Source: Orobanche coerulescens
Taxonomy: Eukaryota > Streptophyta > Magnoliopsida > Lamiales > Orobanchaceae
Direction: 5' to 3'
DNA length: 64,000 nucleotides
NCBI GenBank assembly: GCA_033398695.1
Contig: CM065801.1
Location: 52,772,358 to 52,836,357 of the forward strand
A model generated the notes under the pieces. It saw nothing but the letters and a program-made list of their open reading frames with translations, was not told the origin of the DNA and made no database searches. Each line of letters begins with the position of its first letter. Within the stretch, counting starts at the first letter, position 1. A program made the translations under genes and the position numbers. This document shows, piece by piece, positions 62,296 to 64,000 of this stretch.

Positions 62296-62303
62296 TATAA
62301 AAG
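62296..62303 (+). promoter_or_regulatory. TATA box upstream of the post-pol ORF
   Basis: CTATAAAAGGACTG lies 138 bp upstream of the ATG at 62,441, followed by a C/T-rich leader with no earlier ATG in good context. It suggests a separate transcript for the downstream ORF. Confidence 0.5.
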
Positions 62304-62440
62304 GACTGAATCTGCAATTAGAGACTCTCTACGCTTTCGGCAAATTTAAGAGTTCTCAAGCAAAAACAGCCTACATACTTTTCTGCATTTTACTGCATAT
62401 TACGTGTTTTCTTCTTCACTTTTTCTTGAAAAATCATCAA

Positions 62441-64000
62441 ATGGCTGGACAAACTTCTTCTCCCGCTCTCAAGAAAACCGCAAACATCATCGATGGATGG
62501 ATCTTCTCAAGAGTTGTTGTCATTGAACGTCTTCTCGCTGAAACCAATGATGTCGAACCCATGGAGTACATCATCACTCGTCTTCGTCAACAAGGCCTCT
62601 ATCGCCTTGGAAGTCAAACCGCTGAGAAGTACGATGCTCATCTGGTTGAGGAATTTTACGTCAACAATGCCGTATGCTTTTTGTCGCTAGCCCAAGGAGG
62701 TCACGTTGCTGACATAACCGCTACCATTCAAGGAGTTGAGATCTGTGTTGATAGCGATCTGCTCCAGAATATCTACAGGCTACCCGCTGATGGCCTGACA
62801 ATAGATCAACTTGAGACGTTTGGGTCTCAAGCGCTGATAACTAAATTTTATGGGCTGTTCACCGGCTCAACTGTTGTTGACATGGTTCAAACCATCTGTC
62901 ACAAAAAGAATTTCTGTCTGCCTTATGTATATTTGCATGATTTTTACTGCAGGATCATTGAGAATCGAACTGGTGCGTTCGAAATGTGTACTAATCTGAG
63001 GTTCAGGATGATGGTGGCAATTCTGACCTGTGAAAAGGTCAACTGGTGCCAGATAATCCTGAAGCGCTTGCAAGAGGAGGTATGCAAGCCTGCTAGCCAG
63101 AAGAAATCATTTGGTTTAATGTTAAACCATATCTTGACGAAATGCGGACTGTCGCAATCCGCTGATGCAAAGAAGAATAGCTCTAGGATATACCTAGGAG
63201 GCGTCCAGCCTACTGCGTATAACCAGAGCACCTTGGTATGCAACCACCCAAAAACCAAACATATGCCAGTTTCTGCAGATCCAAGAGATGAGTCTTTGAA
63301 GTCCCAGGACGTGGAATCTTCAAAGAAGAGAAAAAGATCTCACAGCAAGAAACCCATTGCTGGTGAGAAGCCAAAGAAGAAACTAAGGAGGCTTTCTAAA
63401 GTCAAATCTGCCAAGCCCTCCGAAGAAGTTTCCACCGTGGCTCAACCCACTGAAGAACAACCCCAGGGCCCAACCCCTGTGGAAGAGGTGTCCACTACTG
63501 TATCGACAGTAGATCCTAAGCCTTTGGCGGCTAGGACGGATGATGGGACATCTGCCAACGAGAAAGACTCTAGCGAGTCGGTTGCCCCTACGGAGCCAAA
63601 CGTTACCTCTCCTATGCGGGATTCCACACCCATACAGGATCAATCTTCCTTCGGGGCACCATCCCCTGTAAGGAATCCCACTTCCCTACAGGATCCCACA
63701 CCTGTAGAGGAACCCCTCGCTACAGCGGACCCAAACGTTGTACGCAGTCCCTCCCCTGACACCATTATTCACAAAACCCTTCTCGCTGTCCAGATAGACC
63801 ATGCTTACGAAAGATTTCTGAAATGGAAAGGCTACAGGCTAGCTCCGTATGAAATATTGTACAACTGGAGCGATTGGAGCCAAGAAGAAAGATTTGTATC
63901 AGAAGTGATGGACTCAATGGAAATTGAGGCCCTAATCCGATGGGACAACCCTTTCTGCAAAGAACTGATTGAAAGCCATCTTCTGCAGAAATCTGACGCA
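62441..64000 (+). CDS. Post-pol accessory ORF of the SIRE-like element, open to the window end
   Basis: From ATG at 62,441 (aaatcatcaaATGGCTG) I read at least 520 codons with no stop; the frame runs off the window, so the C-terminus is unknown. Residues 1-200 look globular: MAGQTSSPALKKT, then VEEFYVNNAVCFLSLAQGG, GVEICVDSDLLQNIYRLP and FRMMVAILTCEKVNWCQ. This order (a short 'EFY' block, a 'V.G..I...D.LL...YRLP' block, an 'RF.MM.AI....VNW' block) resembles, from memory, predicted proteins of unknown function abundant in asterid genomes. Residues 285-315 are basic (SSKKRKRSHSKK, PKKKLRRLSKVK), a likely nuclear localisation signal. Residues 315-430 are Pro/Thr/Ser-rich repeats (TPVEE, PTPIQD-like). 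The rest is again more hydrophobic (YERFLKWKGYRLAPYEI). It is not a typical envelope protein: no signal peptide or membrane segment is visible in the part present. No function is assigned. Confidence 0.7.
   Translation, partial: MAGQTSSPALKKTANIIDGWIFSRVVVIERLLAETNDVEPMEYIITRLRQQGLYRLGSQTAEKYDAHLVEEFYVNNAVCFLSLAQGGHVADITATIQGVEICVDSDLLQNIYRLPADGLTIDQLETFGSQALITKFYGLFTGSTVVDMVQTICHKKNFCLPYVYLHDFYCRIIENRTGAFEMCTNLRFRMMVAILTCEKVNWCQIILKRLQEEVCKPASQKKSFGLMLNHILTKCGLSQSADAKKNSSRIYLGGVQPTAYNQSTLVCNHPKTKHMPVSADPRDESLKSQDVESSKKRKRSHSKKPIAGEKPKKKLRRLSKVKSAKPSEEVSTVAQPTEEQPQGPTPVEEVSTTVSTVDPKPLAARTDDGTSANEKDSSESVAPTEPNVTSPMRDSTPIQDQSSFGAPSPVRNPTSLQDPTPVEEPLATADPNVVRSPSPDTIIHKTLLAVQIDHAYERFLKWKGYRLAPYEILYNWSDWSQEERFVSEVMDSMEIEALIRWDNPFCKELIESHLLQKSDA

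Larger units (their letters stand above)
49621..64000 (+). mobile_element. SIRE-like copia retrotransposon (3' end beyond window)
   Basis: 5' LTR 49,621-50,739, gag from 50,850, protease, integrase, RT and RNase H to 61,664, then a long 3' region with an extra ORF running off the window. The 3' LTR is not reached. Integrase is interrupted by a 5.3-kb gypsy-type element (53,754-59,046). Gag architecture with a zinc knuckle and a coiled coil, the Met-type primer-binding site, and a large region after pol all point to the SIRE lineage. It lies next to COG1 and may be what truncated that gene. Confidence 0.88.

Noticed and set aside
62441..64000. Calling the post-pol ORF an envelope protein
   Set aside because: No signal peptide, transmembrane segment or fusion-peptide-like stretch is visible in the part present; it has nuclear-localisation-like blocks instead.

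Overview
This is a 64-kb stretch of plant nuclear DNA, almost certainly eudicot and possibly asterid. It is gene-poor and built mostly of nested transposable elements. Only one ordinary host gene is recognisable: the 3' part of COG1 (conserved oligomeric Golgi complex subunit 1, minus strand, about 43.55-49.59 kb). That copy is damaged by a SINE inserted in an exon, by a frameshift, and by a copia retrotransposon abutting its most upstream visible exon. There are no rRNA or tRNA genes, CRISPR arrays or bacterial-type operons that I can support.

Layout. 1-5.3 kb: fragments of Ty3/gypsy (Tekay-like chromovirus) elements, including a 198-bp LTR end present as an inverted pair and a 3.1-kb LTR whose U3 carries about ten copies of a TTACGGCCGTAA palindrome. 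5.3-11.1 kb: a cluster of small DNA transposons, three of them hAT-type with exact 8-bp target duplications, plus a 5'-truncated LINE and a SINE 3' end. 11.5-13.4 kb: a decayed Mutator-like (MULE) transposase with a SWIM finger, fused to an OTU cysteine-protease domain. 15.3-17.0 kb: a complete small copia-type element (415-bp LTRs, TSD CAAAG).

18.1-40.1 kb is one nested structure. The outermost layer is a rearranged array of TRIM elements (LTR about 365 bp). Into one TRIM LTR went a long gypsy LTR (19,875-38,308, TSD GTGGG/GTAGG). Inside that lies a deleted Tekay-type chromovirus (23,283-38,005). Inside its second LTR is a full-length but inactivated Athila element (26,672-37,177, TSD GGAGT). 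40.1-43.5 kb: AT-rich DNA with a 157-bp hAT MITE. 43.55-49.59 kb: the COG1 remnant. 49,621 to the window end: a SIRE-like copia element. Its integrase coding sequence is split by a non-autonomous gypsy-type element (53,754-59,046, TSD TCTAC). Downstream of its pol is an uninterrupted reading frame of at least 520 codons (62,441-64,000) with its own upstream TATA box.

The most unusual signal is architectural. At least four distinct LTR families here, from two gypsy lineages (chromovirus and Athila), carry dense arrays of short GC/CpG-rich near-palindromes in U3, directly upstream of the TATA box. The motif differs by family: TTACGGCCGTAA, TTAGCGCACGCTAA or its TAGCGTGCGCTA variants, and GTGCCGCGGCAC. 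This looks like a shared promoter design with changeable sequence. All identities, lineages and splice sites were read by eye; no database search or alignment was run.
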